Notes: a model not told the origin generated them from the letters alone. Shown: positions 21,381 to 30,772, numbered from the stretch's first letter. The stretch is 32,420 nucleotides of DNA from Collybiopsis luxurians FD-317 M1 (GCA_000827265.1 KN834869.1:58571-90990); one strand, 5' to 3'. Numbers and translations are program-made.

Positions 21381-23397
21381 GTTACACGATCGCTGATTGA
21401 CAAATCACCAAAATCACAGAAGGTGGCTGTACAGATTCCTTTCTGAGCCTGACATCAATAGACATGATAATTGAAGTTGGGATGAAGCATTGGCCTTGCT
21501 GTTTGAAGAGTTGAAGGAGGAATGTAAGGCTTCATGCATCCATGTTGAAAAACCAGGGCTGAACCTAAGGTCCTAAAGATTTAAAACTTCTGACTTGACT
21601 TGAAAAGACAGACGCTAAAGAGATCAGCCAAGCAATGAAAAAATTAAATGGTGATTTCTCATGAAATATATTGAGCGTGATGCATGTGAAGCACAGAGGA
21701 AGACCCTGCAGTGCAAAAGCCTGGGTGTTGGAGGGCCATTTCTTGTATATAAGATGATGGCAGTTGGTATTCAAGTGCTGACCAAGTCTAGACAGAGAGA
21801 TGGTTCTGTTGGGCACTTCTTTTCTTGTTTCTATTCAATGTGGATGAGCTACTGTTGAAACCTTGCAAGAGGTTTTACAACTATTAGTACTAGAAATGAC
21901 CCCATTTATATAGGAAATTAAATTTGAGTGGTGCAGATCCCATGGACACAGGTTGGTACTGTGATTAGCACCTTACTTATTTCGGAATGATTGGTACATA
22001 ATTGGTACCTTGACAGCTTAATCAGGATGGCTGCACCATCTTGAACACTATAATCATATCATCTCTGGAGAAGAATCATTTCATCTATTCACATGCATAT
22101 ATCATTAGGCTAAAGATCAATCTTGCATGATTCTCAGATTCAACCTCAATCACCATGAAAGGACAACCTGAATTACATTTGTCTGATACAACTAGATCTG
22201 AAAGATGTAACTCAAAGTTGCATAGTTCAATGCAATTGATCAGAGCTCAGGTATGTCAAACTCTGTGTGCAACTGGGAGAGATACAGTGAGATATTTCAA
22301 TATTGGCTGCTCAGCCTGCTGAATTCTTTCTTTCCACAATGCACAATGGGGATGATCCTAGAGATGATCCTGATACCTTCTCCAATGAAGTGCTCAATGT
22401 TGAGTTGTTGTATGACTAAATATTCCATTCATCTCACCCTCTACTGACGCAAGTCAGTGCAGTGCTCTACCATTCAGGCTGAGGAATTTCTGCTGCGCAT
22501 TCATTCAATGAACCGGCGATGGAGTTCTCGACATAAGTACGCCATGATAGTTCTGCTGGGGGACTGAGATTGGGATTGCTGTTTGCCTTACCATACATCT
22601 GATTGGTCAGATCACCGTCGATCACCAATTTTGACCCACAAATATAGTGACAAGTATGCAGTGCCATTTGCACTATTGATAATTGGAGTACCATCTGGTC
22701 GAGTGAGGGCAGAGAGAATGGTGTTATTTGGGGTAGAGATGAAGAATGTTATGGAGACCAGAGGGAAATGTGCTGTGGTTTCATTCGCATTCCTGTGAAA
22801 CTGATAGAGCACTCAGAATGAGGCAAACAAACTCCTACCATAATTACAGCATTCCCACTTGGGTGATCACTAGCAGACAGCTTTTGGAACCATCTATAAG
22901 GGAACAAGGAGATCCCACATTCAAACCTGGTATCAACCTGCAACAGACTCAGGATACAGGATACTACCAATGCAAGCTGCAGTGGACCAACAAACCTTCT
23001 TCCCATTAGAGAATAAACATTGACAGAACCATCCAATGTTGCAGCAGTAGGAAAGTACGCTCTGATGTGCACCGCTATGGTGGGTGACAATAGATAGGCT
23101 GACCACAGGGTCTGTTTGCCTTTGAAAAAGTTTACAGATGAAGGTCCTGTTTAAACCCGTCAGTTGTAGCAAAACAGGACACACAACAAAAAGTCGCCAA
23201 GCTCACCTCCATCTTATCATCTTCAGGATTGAGACCTTCAAATACATGAGAACCCTTGAATTCCTCTGTGACACATGTCAAAGTTGCAGGAATGGGCAAA
23301 CTGTCCACATTGCCCCTCTATGCTCTAGTGTCATTGATTTCCTTGATGGGTACCATCTCTCTTGGACAATCACCACCCAGCATCCTATACACTGGAC
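21381..23397. other. No gene recognised; weak relic signals only
   Basis: Around 21950-22020 the minus strand carries TACCAATTATGTACCAATCA, like the AGTACCAATCATG part of the dispersed repeat, but similarity beyond that is slight. At 22467-22812 two overlapping minus-strand frames (PDGTPIINSANGTAYLSLYL, then SPPAELSWRTYVENSIAG) look protein-like and are separated by a frame change; I do not recognise them. Nothing else stands out. Confidence 0.35.
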
Positions 23398-23586
23398 ATA
23401 AATCCTCTGCCTTCAATCAGGGCTTTGTCAAGGGTGTATGTTGGGATCCAGTTGGAGGATTTCTTGCTACTCAGTCTGATGACAGGTCAGTCAAGATTTG
23501 GCATATAAGTGATTGGTCTCTGGAGGCAGAAGCTACAGAACCTTTTGAAGATTCTCCTGGCAGCATGTTCTTTTGGCAGTTGAGGT
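23398..23586 (+). pseudogene. HIR1/HIRA histone chaperone relic, single WD40 exon
   Basis: The frame reads QGFVKGVCWDPVGGFLATQ, SDDRSVKIWHISDWSLEAE, then PFEDSPGSMFFWQL. This is the characteristic WD40 repeat of the HIR1/HIRA family, which deposits histone H3-H4 independently of replication. The family usually has IWRT, STFF and RRLSW at these places; here IWHI, SMFF and WQL fit single C-to-T or G-to-A changes at CpG (CGG to TGG, CGG to CAG, ACG to ATG). The block ends at a donor-like GTATCT just where a phase-2 intron would lie (after L-AG), so it derives from genomic DNA and not a processed transcript. No other HIRA exon is visible nearby, so this is a relic. Confidence 0.8.
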
Positions 23587-23974
23587 ATCTATCTATTTTT
23601 TGTGGTTTGGAATGATTGGTATCTGACCCACCCTGGAATTTTTCCTTGTTTGTCAAATGGTAGGTGCCCATTTATTGCCCGTTCATTGATTTAGTTGAAG
23701 ACATGATCAAGTGAAAACAAGTTGAACAGCAACAAAGATTTTGGTTTTCGAGGGTATGGCTATGTGCTCATAATGGATGTATAGAAATCAAGGATGCAAA
23801 ACCAGCGGAAAATAAACTGCGGCATCTGTCAGTACGCCACCCTCTCACAAAACTGTATTTGAAGGATCCCTTAGAGCGCTACATGTACATAAGCCTGGCG
23901 GCAATCTCCAGATCCATCCTCATCTATGAGACCGATACTCAAAAGCAATCAATGGGGCTCTCCTGAACCTCATG
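23587..23974. other. No feature recognised
   Basis: Sequence between the HIRA relic and the dispersed repeat. I see no frame, repeat or RNA here. Confidence 0.4.
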
Positions 23975-24335
23975 ACTATCTTAATACTCTATTAGTTCAA
24001 TTTAATCCCTCTTCCTCCTCCTTTCCACAACCACCATGCCTTCAGTGAAAGCAATCACGGGATGCCAGGGATAATTTGGACAAGGATATAGCAGGCCTTC
24101 CTAACATCACTGCTTGTAAGCATACAATAGTATGCCAAGGCGTAACTCATTCCTTCAATAGTTAGAGACTAGCTGTAGACACTTGTATTAACTATTTCCA
24201 CAATATGTATAGAAGATTGTGAATATGTACATTTATGGTATTAAGTACTAATTCTGAGTACTAATTATGCCAAAAATCAATCATGTACCAATCATGCTGA
24301 GAGGGTATCAATCAAGCTGAGCCAGACCGCAAGTT
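23975..24335 (+). repeat. Dispersed repeat family, copy 2
   Basis: It matches copy 1 (7930-8262) in the same orientation from ACTCTATTAGT to GAGCCAGACCG, with the same landmarks: CCACCATGCCTTCAG, GGGATGCCAGGGAT, TTAAGTACTAAT. It adds a segment (GTAAGCATACAATAGTATG) shared with copy 3 but not clearly with copy 1. Where copy 1 reads CCCAGCGTCGCC, this copy reads CCTAACATCACT, mostly transitions at CpG. Confidence 0.7.
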
Positions 24336-24359
24336 CTGACTAGACCTAGCAGTGAGTGG

Positions 24360-24700
24360 ATGGGGACAAGGGCGCATGGGTTCCCAGGACCAAACCACAG
24401 GTGTTGGCATAGTTTTCCCAGCGCCGTTTGCCATGATCTCCAAGTAGTGGTGAATGGCATGCACAGGATGTGGGGTGCGGGTGGTCAGCACATTACACAA
24501 TGGGCAATGAAAACTGGTATTGCTCTTCTCTGTTTGAGGTCACACCTCCATCAGGCACTTTGCACAGAATAGGTGGCCGCATTCCAACCTGGTAAGCTGA
24601 TAAATGCAAAGAAATCGAGAATGCAAAAAAGAACGTATGTGTAAGGCTGATATGGGGGATCATAGCAGACAGGGCATTGTAAGTTCAGCTGAAGTTGCTC
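24360..24700 (-). pseudogene. C3HC4 RING-finger protein relic
   Basis: On the minus strand the frame NFIEQLQLNLQCPVCYDPPY (CPVC) is followed, after an apparent short intron-like interval, by LECGHLFCAKCLMEV, then TGA, then FHCPLCN. The spacing C-x2-C ... C-x-H-x2-C-x2-C ... C-x2-C is a RING domain, usually an E3 ubiquitin ligase module. The TGA sits between the zinc-binding halves, and upstream frames are short and broken. It lies directly against the repeat copy at 23975-24335. Function as a ligase is not possible in this state; the exact intron is unresolved. Confidence 0.65.
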
Positions 24701-24879
24701 TATGAAGTTGTGCCAATTGAGGTTGTCCTGATGAAAAGGTCAATTTGCAGTTCATGTGGCTCAATGATTTTCTTGTCTCACCTTCATTTTCAAGATCATC
24801 TCTGCATTCTCAGTGATAGATTTGAAAGTATTGGATTGAAGACAAGAGGGAGGCCCTATCCACAAAAGCATAGATGACC

Positions 24880-25050
24880 AGATCTTCCCAGCGTTGCCTG
24901 TTGTAAGCATACAATATTATTTCAAGGTGCAATGCATATCTACAACAGCTATTAAGTACTAATACTGAGTACCAATCATGCAAAGTATCAGTCATGAACC
25001 AATCATGCTGAGCAATCAATGAGAGTCAAGCTGAGCCTAACATTTGCTCA
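24880..25050 (+). repeat. Dispersed repeat family, copy 3 (3' part)
   Basis: It shares TCTTCCCAGCGT, GTAAGCATACAAT, TTAAGTACTAATACTGAGTA, CCAATCATGC and GAGCCTAAC with the right half of copies 1 and 2. The left half is missing. The copia element begins 35 bp beyond its end. Confidence 0.6.
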
Positions 25051-25079
25051 CCTCTCTTGCTTGCCCGATGCTCAGGCAT

Positions 25080-25084
25080 AGGCT
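25080..25084. repeat. Target-site duplication, left (AGGCT)
   Basis: AGGCT directly precedes the left LTR and recurs directly after the right LTR at 30768-30772. This is the 5-bp duplication expected of copia integration. Confidence 0.93.
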
Positions 25085-25447
25085 TGTTGAATAAGTATTC
25101 GGTCATTCAAGTGGGCTCAGGGGATCTGTAATAAACAGCAGAGACTCAGAGCCTGAACAAGATAGTTGAAGTGTCTGTATTACCTGTAATAAATAGCAGA
25201 GACTATTGTACTGTAAGTAAGGGTAAACATAGAAGAAATGTAGGTACTTGCCTCAGAGCCTGAACGAGATAGTTGAAGTGTCTGAGGCAGCAGGGTAAAG
25301 GTACGAATATATATATATATAGTGCGGGAAGTGAATGGAACAAGTCAGAAAGTACTTGGGTAGCTATACATGTTTATGCAGTAATGTACTTGTGTCCATG
25401 TTTGTATAGGAATGAGCGTCTGTCAGGTGTAAGCATATAATTCAACA
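25085..25447 (-). repeat. Copia 3' LTR (363 bp)
   Basis: It runs from TGTTGAAT to ATTCAACA, a perfect 8-bp terminal inverted repeat. An AT dinucleotide run near 25306-25321 forms a TATA-like box. The LTR contains an internal 33-bp duplication (25145-25177 and 25252-25284) and a 21-bp one (25126-25146 and 25184-25204). Relative to the other LTR it has an insertion of about 11 bp near 25217 and two extra bases in the AT run. Confidence 0.96.
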
Positions 25448-25456
25448 CTCCCCCTC
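25448..25456 (-). promoter_or_regulatory. Polypurine tract of the copia element
   Basis: GAGGGGGAG on the minus strand directly abuts the 3' LTR, the expected place for plus-strand DNA priming. It overlaps the stop codon of the RNase H frame (25455-25457). Confidence 0.9.
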
Positions 25457-27068
25457 AAACTGGACCAAGTCCAAATCCTGCAGCAAAGTGTTTGGCCTTA
25501 GCGCTGGGCAGTGCCTTGGTCAATGAATCTGCAATCATTTCCTCCGTTGGACAGTATACAAGAATAATCTTGCTGTCTTCAATAATATACTGAATGAAGT
25601 GGTATTGCACATCAATATGTTTGGTACAACCATGGAACTGATGGTCCTTCAAGATAGCAATAGCGGCCTGGTTGTCAGAGTTAAGAATGGTTGGGTTCTG
25701 AATGAGTGTGAAAGTGGGCTTGAAGATTTGAGCAATGAATGAACAGATCCAAAGACCTTCCTTGGCAGCATCAGTAGCGGCGACATATTCAGATTCAGCG
25801 GTGGAGAGAGTGACCAGGGTTTGGGAATGTGATCCCCAACTAACGGCTCCACCATCAATAGTGTAGACCCAACTGGTAACAGTGCAGCAGTTCTCAGCCA
25901 TATTTCCATCAGTGTTGACCCATCCTGTAGCGTCATTAGATTTGAGTCTGTAGATGATATCCCAATTGTTAGTACCCTTGAGATACTTGATTGTGTGCTT
26001 TCCTTCATTGAAATGTGCCATTCCAGGATTGGTGAGAAATTGGGATAAGACATGGACAGCAAAAGCAATGTTGACTCAAGTTCCAATAGAAGCGTACATA
26101 AGCTTCCCAATGAGGGTACAATACAGAATGTCCTGCATAAGAGCAGCTTCGGTGGGAGTCTGTGGGCATTGCATGATGGATAGACATTTGTGGGTATTGA
26201 GAGGAATTGCAGATGGATGAGAGTTCTTGAGCTTGAATAGGCAAACAATAGAGTCGATGTAGGATTTTTGGGAAAGAGAGATGGTACAAGCGGTGTAGTT
26301 GCATTTGACTTCAATCCCTAGGATCCAGTGAATTTCACCCATATCAGTGATAGTGAAAGCTTCCCAGAGCTTTGTTTTCACTAGTTCAATCAACTCTACA
26401 GAAGAGGCGAGAATTGTCAGATCATCAACTGAACAGATGATAATAATGAGCTGGCTGTCTTTGTGTCTATAAAAGACAGCGTGATCCACATCACAATGTT
26501 CCATCCCCAATAGCGCCTTGATCGTAGCGCCAAACTTGATATACCAGTAATGGCCACTTTGATGTAAACCATAGATAGGACGGTTGAGCTTCAAGCATGT
26601 AGTGGATGGCGTCAGAGACAGAGGGTAGCTGGGAGGATGTTTGATGTAGATTTCTTCATTCTCAATGAGATTGCCAAAGTTGAGGTATGCACCTTTTACA
26701 TCAACTTGGTGAATTTCAAGATCAAGCTGGGTGCCTAAGGCAAGACAAACACGGATAGAAGAGAGGCAGGCAACAGGAGCATACGTTTCAAAGAAATCAA
26801 TACCTTCAACCTGAGTGAAGCCTTGAGCAATGAGACACACCTTATAGCACTCAATGCGGCCCTTGGCATTCTTCTTGATATGAAATACCCATTTGGTACC
26901 AACTAAATTGGCATGAGCTGGCGTATCAATAATGTCCCAGGTATGGTGCTCTTGCAGATTTTCTAATTCTTCCTCTATGGCCTTAGCCCATTTTGGCCAA
27001 TCTACGGAATGTCTAAGCCTCAGTGAGGTTTGCAAGTTCCAGGCCTTCAGTCTGAGAAATGTCGGCAA
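25455..27068 (-). pseudogene. Copia pol, reverse transcriptase and RNase H part
   Basis: One frame runs from 27068 to 25455 with a single TGA at 26076-26078. The RT has WAKAIEEELENLQEHHTW, GTKWVFHIKKN, the first catalytic Asp in HQVDVKGAYLN, PIYGLHQSGHYWY and CSVDDLTI, where the usual copia box is YVDD; both aspartates are kept but the Tyr is Ser. The RNase H part has TDGNMAE, LSTAESEYVA, LNSDNQAAI, CTKHIDVQYHFI and IADSLTKAL, as in intact copia elements. The TGA falls in IGT-stop-VNIAFAV, where relatives have Arg, so CGA to TGA is likely. The frame differs from the integrase part, with a shift of one base near 27015. Confidence 0.93.
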
Positions 27069-28872
27069 GGAGGGCTTGTTCTGCGGTCATATCTTCTGGA
27101 ATGGCTGGTGGAGTAACTGTGGGAGCGGTATTCTGGATGCCATATAAAAGGTCTGGGTTATATCTGGAGGGTAAATGTTGTTCCCTCATACTGCGGCAAG
27201 GTGGAGCTGTTGCAGGAGCAGGAGGAATGCTCATGATATCATGGCTTTTGTGGATTTCATGATGATGTTGTGAGTATCTGGAGCTTTCACTACTTGGTGG
27301 TGAAGCAGCTACATCACAGGTTTCTGGTAGAGCAAGTTCTGGAGCAGATTCCAGGTTGGGCACTGGTATGGCTGTGTTGGGATTGGAATTGGAATCCAGC
27401 AAGTTGTTCCTCTTCCCCTCAATTTCAATACCACTTTCCTCCTCTTCAATGAAACCCTTTATCTTTCCTTCCTCCCTCCTAAAGATAATAGACCTCTCCA
27501 CTGTAACAGTCTTTGTATCCTTCCAATAAACTCTGTGCCCTTGGCTGACCTCGTAATGCTCTTCACCATTGTTGAACCCTGTCCAATGTCTGATTCAAGC
27601 CCAAACAAAAAGTTTGGCCAGATTCTTCTTCAAGACAAAAACTTCAGTACCCCACACTGGAACGTTAGCCAGGTTTGGCTTTCATTTGTATGCAACTTCA
27701 TATGGTGTCCTTCCACTAAGAGCACTAGTAGAGGTGCAGTTTTTCAACCAAATGGCATGGTGTATTGCTTCTGCCCAGAGCGACCCTGGCAGACCACTTT
27801 CGTGTAGCATGGCACAGACTCATTGAAGGAGTGTAAGATTGAGCCATTCAGCTACACTGTTTTCTTCAGGAGTGTCATGGACAGTGAAGCGGTGGACAGT
27901 ACCATGATTCTTCAGGTGAGTCTTGAATTCTTCATCGACATATTCTCCACCAACATCGGAGTGAAAGATTTTGATTATGGCCTTCAGGTGATTATGGACA
28001 AGGGATTTGTATTGGACATAAGCTTGAAAAGCTTCACTCTTAGCACAGAGCAAGAACAGGTGAGTGAGTCAGGAGTGATCATCAGTGAATGTGATGAAGT
28101 AACATTTTCCTCCTTTAGATTCAACAGTTGCCAGTCCCCAGACATCTGAATGAATCTGTTCACCAAATTCCTTAGCATGCTCCCCTTTGCACACCTTCAG
28201 AACTGGTTTGCGTGACATCTTGGCAAAGATGCATGTCTTGCACTGTGGTGTGTCTTTGCTGTCTAAAGCAACACCATCGACAAAGCCTCCATGGACAAGA
28301 TTTTCTGCAGCTCAGTGGGAGATGTGACCCATACATCAGTGGAGTTCATCCAAGGTGAGCATCTCAACAGCAGCATCAGCTTCTTCGGTGCTGACGATAC
28401 AATATAGTCCATTGGATTTGGGTATGGTGCCGACAAGTGTGCCATCTTTGTATCTGATCTCAGCCTTCCCATTGCCAAAGGTGACAGTGTATCCAGCATC
28501 ATCAAGACATCCGATAGAAATGAGGGTGTTGGCTAACTCAGGAACATAGAGAGTGTTTGGTAGCATGAGATCATTGGACTGGATCAGAATGGAAGCCTCT
28601 CCACAGTGAGTAGCTTCAAAGAATGTCTTGTTGGCAGTGTTAAATCACCTCAGAGGACAGCACTCGATACTCTCAAAGAGTGACAGATCGGGGGATATAT
28701 GTTTCATACAGCCTGAGTCCAGGATGTGTGTAAAAGTACAGCTCTCATCTTCTGGAGTAATGTGATTTGCCAAATCAAGTAGAGCAAGTTCATCAGAAGA
28801 GATATAGACATCACAGAGATTTGCATTGGCAGCTACCACACAGGTAGGTTCGAGAGTTCCACAGGCTTTGTG
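27013..28872 (-). pseudogene. Copia pol, protease and integrase part
   Basis: This lies in the same frame as gag. The protease keeps the catalytic Asp in ILDSGCMKHI. The pre-integrase zinc finger follows (H..MGHISH ... CKTC). Integrase keeps its three acidic residues: Asp in IHSDVWG, Asp in FHSDVGGEY (27955-27957), and Glu in NSVAEW (about 27849). Downstream comes EVSQGHRVYWKDTKTVTVER, the usual C-terminal block, and then a Ser/Pro-rich linker. TGA stops lie at 28645, 28336, 28312, 28069, 27820 and 27595; TAG at 27013 ends the frame after a shift. Residues flanking the stops match positions where relatives have Arg. VAEW and NLTLLQ replace the usual VAER and NRTLLE, also consistent with CpG change. 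Confidence 0.93.
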
Positions 28873-30357
28873 TTAGATGGACTGATCATACCATACATCA
28901 GTTTTGGCATCCCAATGGTATAACTTGAGCATAAGTTCAGCACATGCTTCAGCACAGTCTAGAGCAGCTCTCCCAAAGGGATAGTGTGGGCTCCTGTGAG
29001 CATAGTATTCACCATCAGAGTCATCAGAGTCAGAGAAAGGTTGGAGAGATGGGGGTTCATCATCATCGGAAGAATCAGAGACAGGAGCAAGAGGCGGTGG
29101 TCCATCATCATCTTCATCAGCAAGATCAAACAAGGGGTCATTGAGATCAGTATCAGTGGAAGCGGCGCTATGAGTTTCAAATAGATCATCCACATTGGAA
29201 TCACTAAGATTTGAGTTGGAGTCAGAGCCACTGGCAAAGTAAGCAAAATTGTCCTTGGCTATATTAGCCTGTCCATCCTTATTCCCTCCCCCTGACTGAC
29301 TGTTCCCATTAGAAGTATCCTTCTTCTCCTTACACGGGAATGGGCAGTCTTTTGAGATATGTCCCTGCTTGTTACAGTTGTAACATTGGCATCCTTCACC
29401 ATTGTGATTTCCACCTCGGCCTTGGCCATGACCATGACCATGGAAGCCATTGCTGGACTGCATATGGGAGTCAGCAGAAAGAGCTACATCAGGGTTCTTT
29501 GGCTTTGAGGTCATATTGGAGGATTTTGAATTGGGGTTGAGATACCACCAATGGTCCTTCAGATTATGGATAAGGTCTGGCGTCGAGATAGTGATTCTGG
29601 CAATACAAGCAATTGAGAGGACACTGTCAATATGCTCCTTGTACTTGTGGGGGATAATCTTGAGCACGTGAGAATGCTGTTCAGAGTCAGTAACTTCACT
29701 GCCAGCATTGCGGATCTCCTCAACTAGTTCTTCATCCTCTTCAAGGAATTTGACAAGATTTCCTCCTTTAGTCCAGGTGCGAGCCTCCCATTTCCCTTTC
29801 ATCTCAGATATGCCGACTTCACTCTTTACTTGGAGTTCCTCAATGAGGTTCAGCCAAATATCGTAAACATGCCCAGCATTCTGGGTGACTTTACAGAAGC
29901 TCTTGTCAGTGAGGCAGGAGGTCAGGTGGGAACATGCCTGAGCCTCAAGGCAAGTATACTGTTCGTAAGTGGCAAGGTTGGTGGCATAGTCAATGTTGTC
30001 CAGGTTGCAGGGATAAGTTGGGGGAATATAGTTGGGATTAAAGAGGTGAGAGATTCCAGCGGCAGAGACAGCAACTTCCCATCTAGCATGGAAGATAGTA
30101 AAGTTCTTGCCATTGTCATCAACTGTAGGGACAGTGGCGAAGTGATCAGCTCTCTGAGTGTAGGTAGACTGAGATGGAGGAGGTATGGCAGGGGTAACGA
30201 ATGAGCCTGAGGGTGCAGCCTTAGCAGTAGCGGCTATATGGGCAGCGCTAATAGAAGGTTGCACAGGGTGAACGGTTGCAAGATGGATACAGCTGCTCCC
30301 ATTACTAGGTGCAGGAGACGGTGCATGCTGCGAGGCAGAATCTTCAACTTGAGACAT
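28873..30357 (-). CDS. Copia gag polyprotein
   Basis: The start is placed at the ATG at 30357 (MSQVEDSAS); the frame is open further upstream but only to a non-ATG codon in the leader. The product is 494 residues. It has a Pro/Ser/Ala-rich N-terminus, a helical capsid region (FTIFHARWEVAVSAAGISHL; AHVYDIWLNL-like block; LVKFLEEDEELVEEIRNAG), a Gly/His linker, the zinc knuckle CYNCNKQGHISKDC near residues 325-338, and a very acidic Asp/Ser tail. It ends at TAA (28873-28875), after which protease continues in the same frame. The TAA may be a C-to-T change of CAA, or a natural readthrough stop. This frame itself is intact, so Gag alone could still be made. Confidence 0.9.
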   Translation of the reverse strand: MSQVEDSASQHAPSPAPSNGSSCIHLATVHPVQPSISAAHIAATAKAAPSGSFVTPAIPPPSQSTYTQRADHFATVPTVDDNGKNFTIFHARWEVAVSAAGISHLFNPNYIPPTYPCNLDNIDYATNLATYEQYTCLEAQACSHLTSCLTDKSFCKVTQNAGHVYDIWLNLIEELQVKSEVGISEMKGKWEARTWTKGGNLVKFLEEDEELVEEIRNAGSEVTDSEQHSHVLKIIPHKYKEHIDSVLSIACIARITISTPDLIHNLKDHWWYLNPNSKSSNMTSKPKNPDVALSADSHMQSSNGFHGHGHGQGRGGNHNGEGCQCYNCNKQGHISKDCPFPCKEKKDTSNGNSQSGGGNKDGQANIAKDNFAYFASGSDSNSNLSDSNVDDLFETHSAASTDTDLNDPLFDLADEDDDGPPPLAPVSDSSDDDEPPSLQPFSDSDDSDGEYYAHRSPHYPFGRAALDCAEACAELMLKLYHWDAKTDVWYDQSI

Positions 30358-30401
30358 GGCAAAAGGTTTCAAGAGTGAGACAGCATGGCAGCAGTGGGTT
30401 T

Positions 30402-30416
30402 TGGGGCCCAATAACC
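30402..30416 (-). promoter_or_regulatory. Candidate primer-binding site
   Basis: GGTTATTGGGCCCCA lies directly inside the 5' LTR on the coding strand, the position where a tRNA primes minus-strand DNA. I cannot name the tRNA without a tRNA set to compare. Confidence 0.55.
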
Positions 30417-30767
30417 TGTTGAATAAGTATTCAGTTGTTCAAGTGGGCTCAGGGGATCTGTAATAAACAGCAGAGACTCAGAGCCTGAATGAGATAGTCA
30501 AAGTGTCTGTATTACCTGTAATAAATGGCAGAGACTATTGTACTGTAAATGTAGGAGAAATGTAGGTACTTGCCTTGGAGCCTGAATGAGATAGTCAAAG
30601 TGTCTGAGGCAGCAGGGTAAAGGTACAAATATATATATATAGTGCGGGAAGTGAATGGAACAAGTCGGAAAGTACTTGAGTAGCTATACATGTTTATGCG
30701 GTAATGTACTTGTGTCCATGTTTGTATAGGAATGAGCGTCTGTCAGGTGTAAGCATATAATTCAACA
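30417..30767 (-). repeat. Copia 5' LTR (351 bp)
   Basis: Same ends and TATA-like AT run as the other LTR. Transcription of the element should start in this copy and run leftward. It carries the same internal 33-bp and 21-bp duplications. It differs from the left LTR by about 17 transitions and two indels. Confidence 0.96.
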
Positions 30768-30772
30768 AGGCT
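30768..30772. repeat. Target-site duplication, right (AGGCT)
   Basis: Matches the 5 bp before the left LTR. Confidence 0.93.

Larger units (their letters stand above)
25085..30767 (-). mobile_element. Ty1/copia LTR retrotransposon, full length but defective (5,683 bp)
   Basis: It has two LTRs with TGTTGAAT...ATTCAACA ends, a 5-bp target duplication AGGCT (25080-25084 and 30768-30772), a primer-site candidate, a polypurine tract, and gag-protease-integrase-RT-RNase H in the copia order on the minus strand. Stops: one TAA between gag and protease, seven TGA codons within pol, and one frameshift near 27015. It cannot produce a full polyprotein. LTR differences (about 17 substitutions in about 350 bp, all transitions) would suggest age if clock-like, but most are CpG changes and may have accrued fast. 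Confidence 0.95.

Noticed and set aside
21870..22040. A full inverted copy of the dispersed repeat
   Set aside because: Only about 20 bases of TACCAATNATG-type sequence match; the rest does not align by eye.
12549..28648. TGA read as a sense codon (code change or systematic readthrough)
   Set aside because: The TGAs replace apparent Arg codons in repeats and relics only. The intact NACHT gene shows no internal TGA, and other stops (TAG in SHMT, TAA and TAG in gag) occur as well. CpG mutation is the simpler explanation.
28944..30204. Plus-strand frames within copia gag
   Set aside because: They are antisense to the gag frame, which has a zinc knuckle and the correct position between LTR and pol.
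30358..30411. Gag start at 30411
   Set aside because: That position is TTG in the leader directly inside the LTR and overlaps the primer-site candidate. The first ATG is at 30357.
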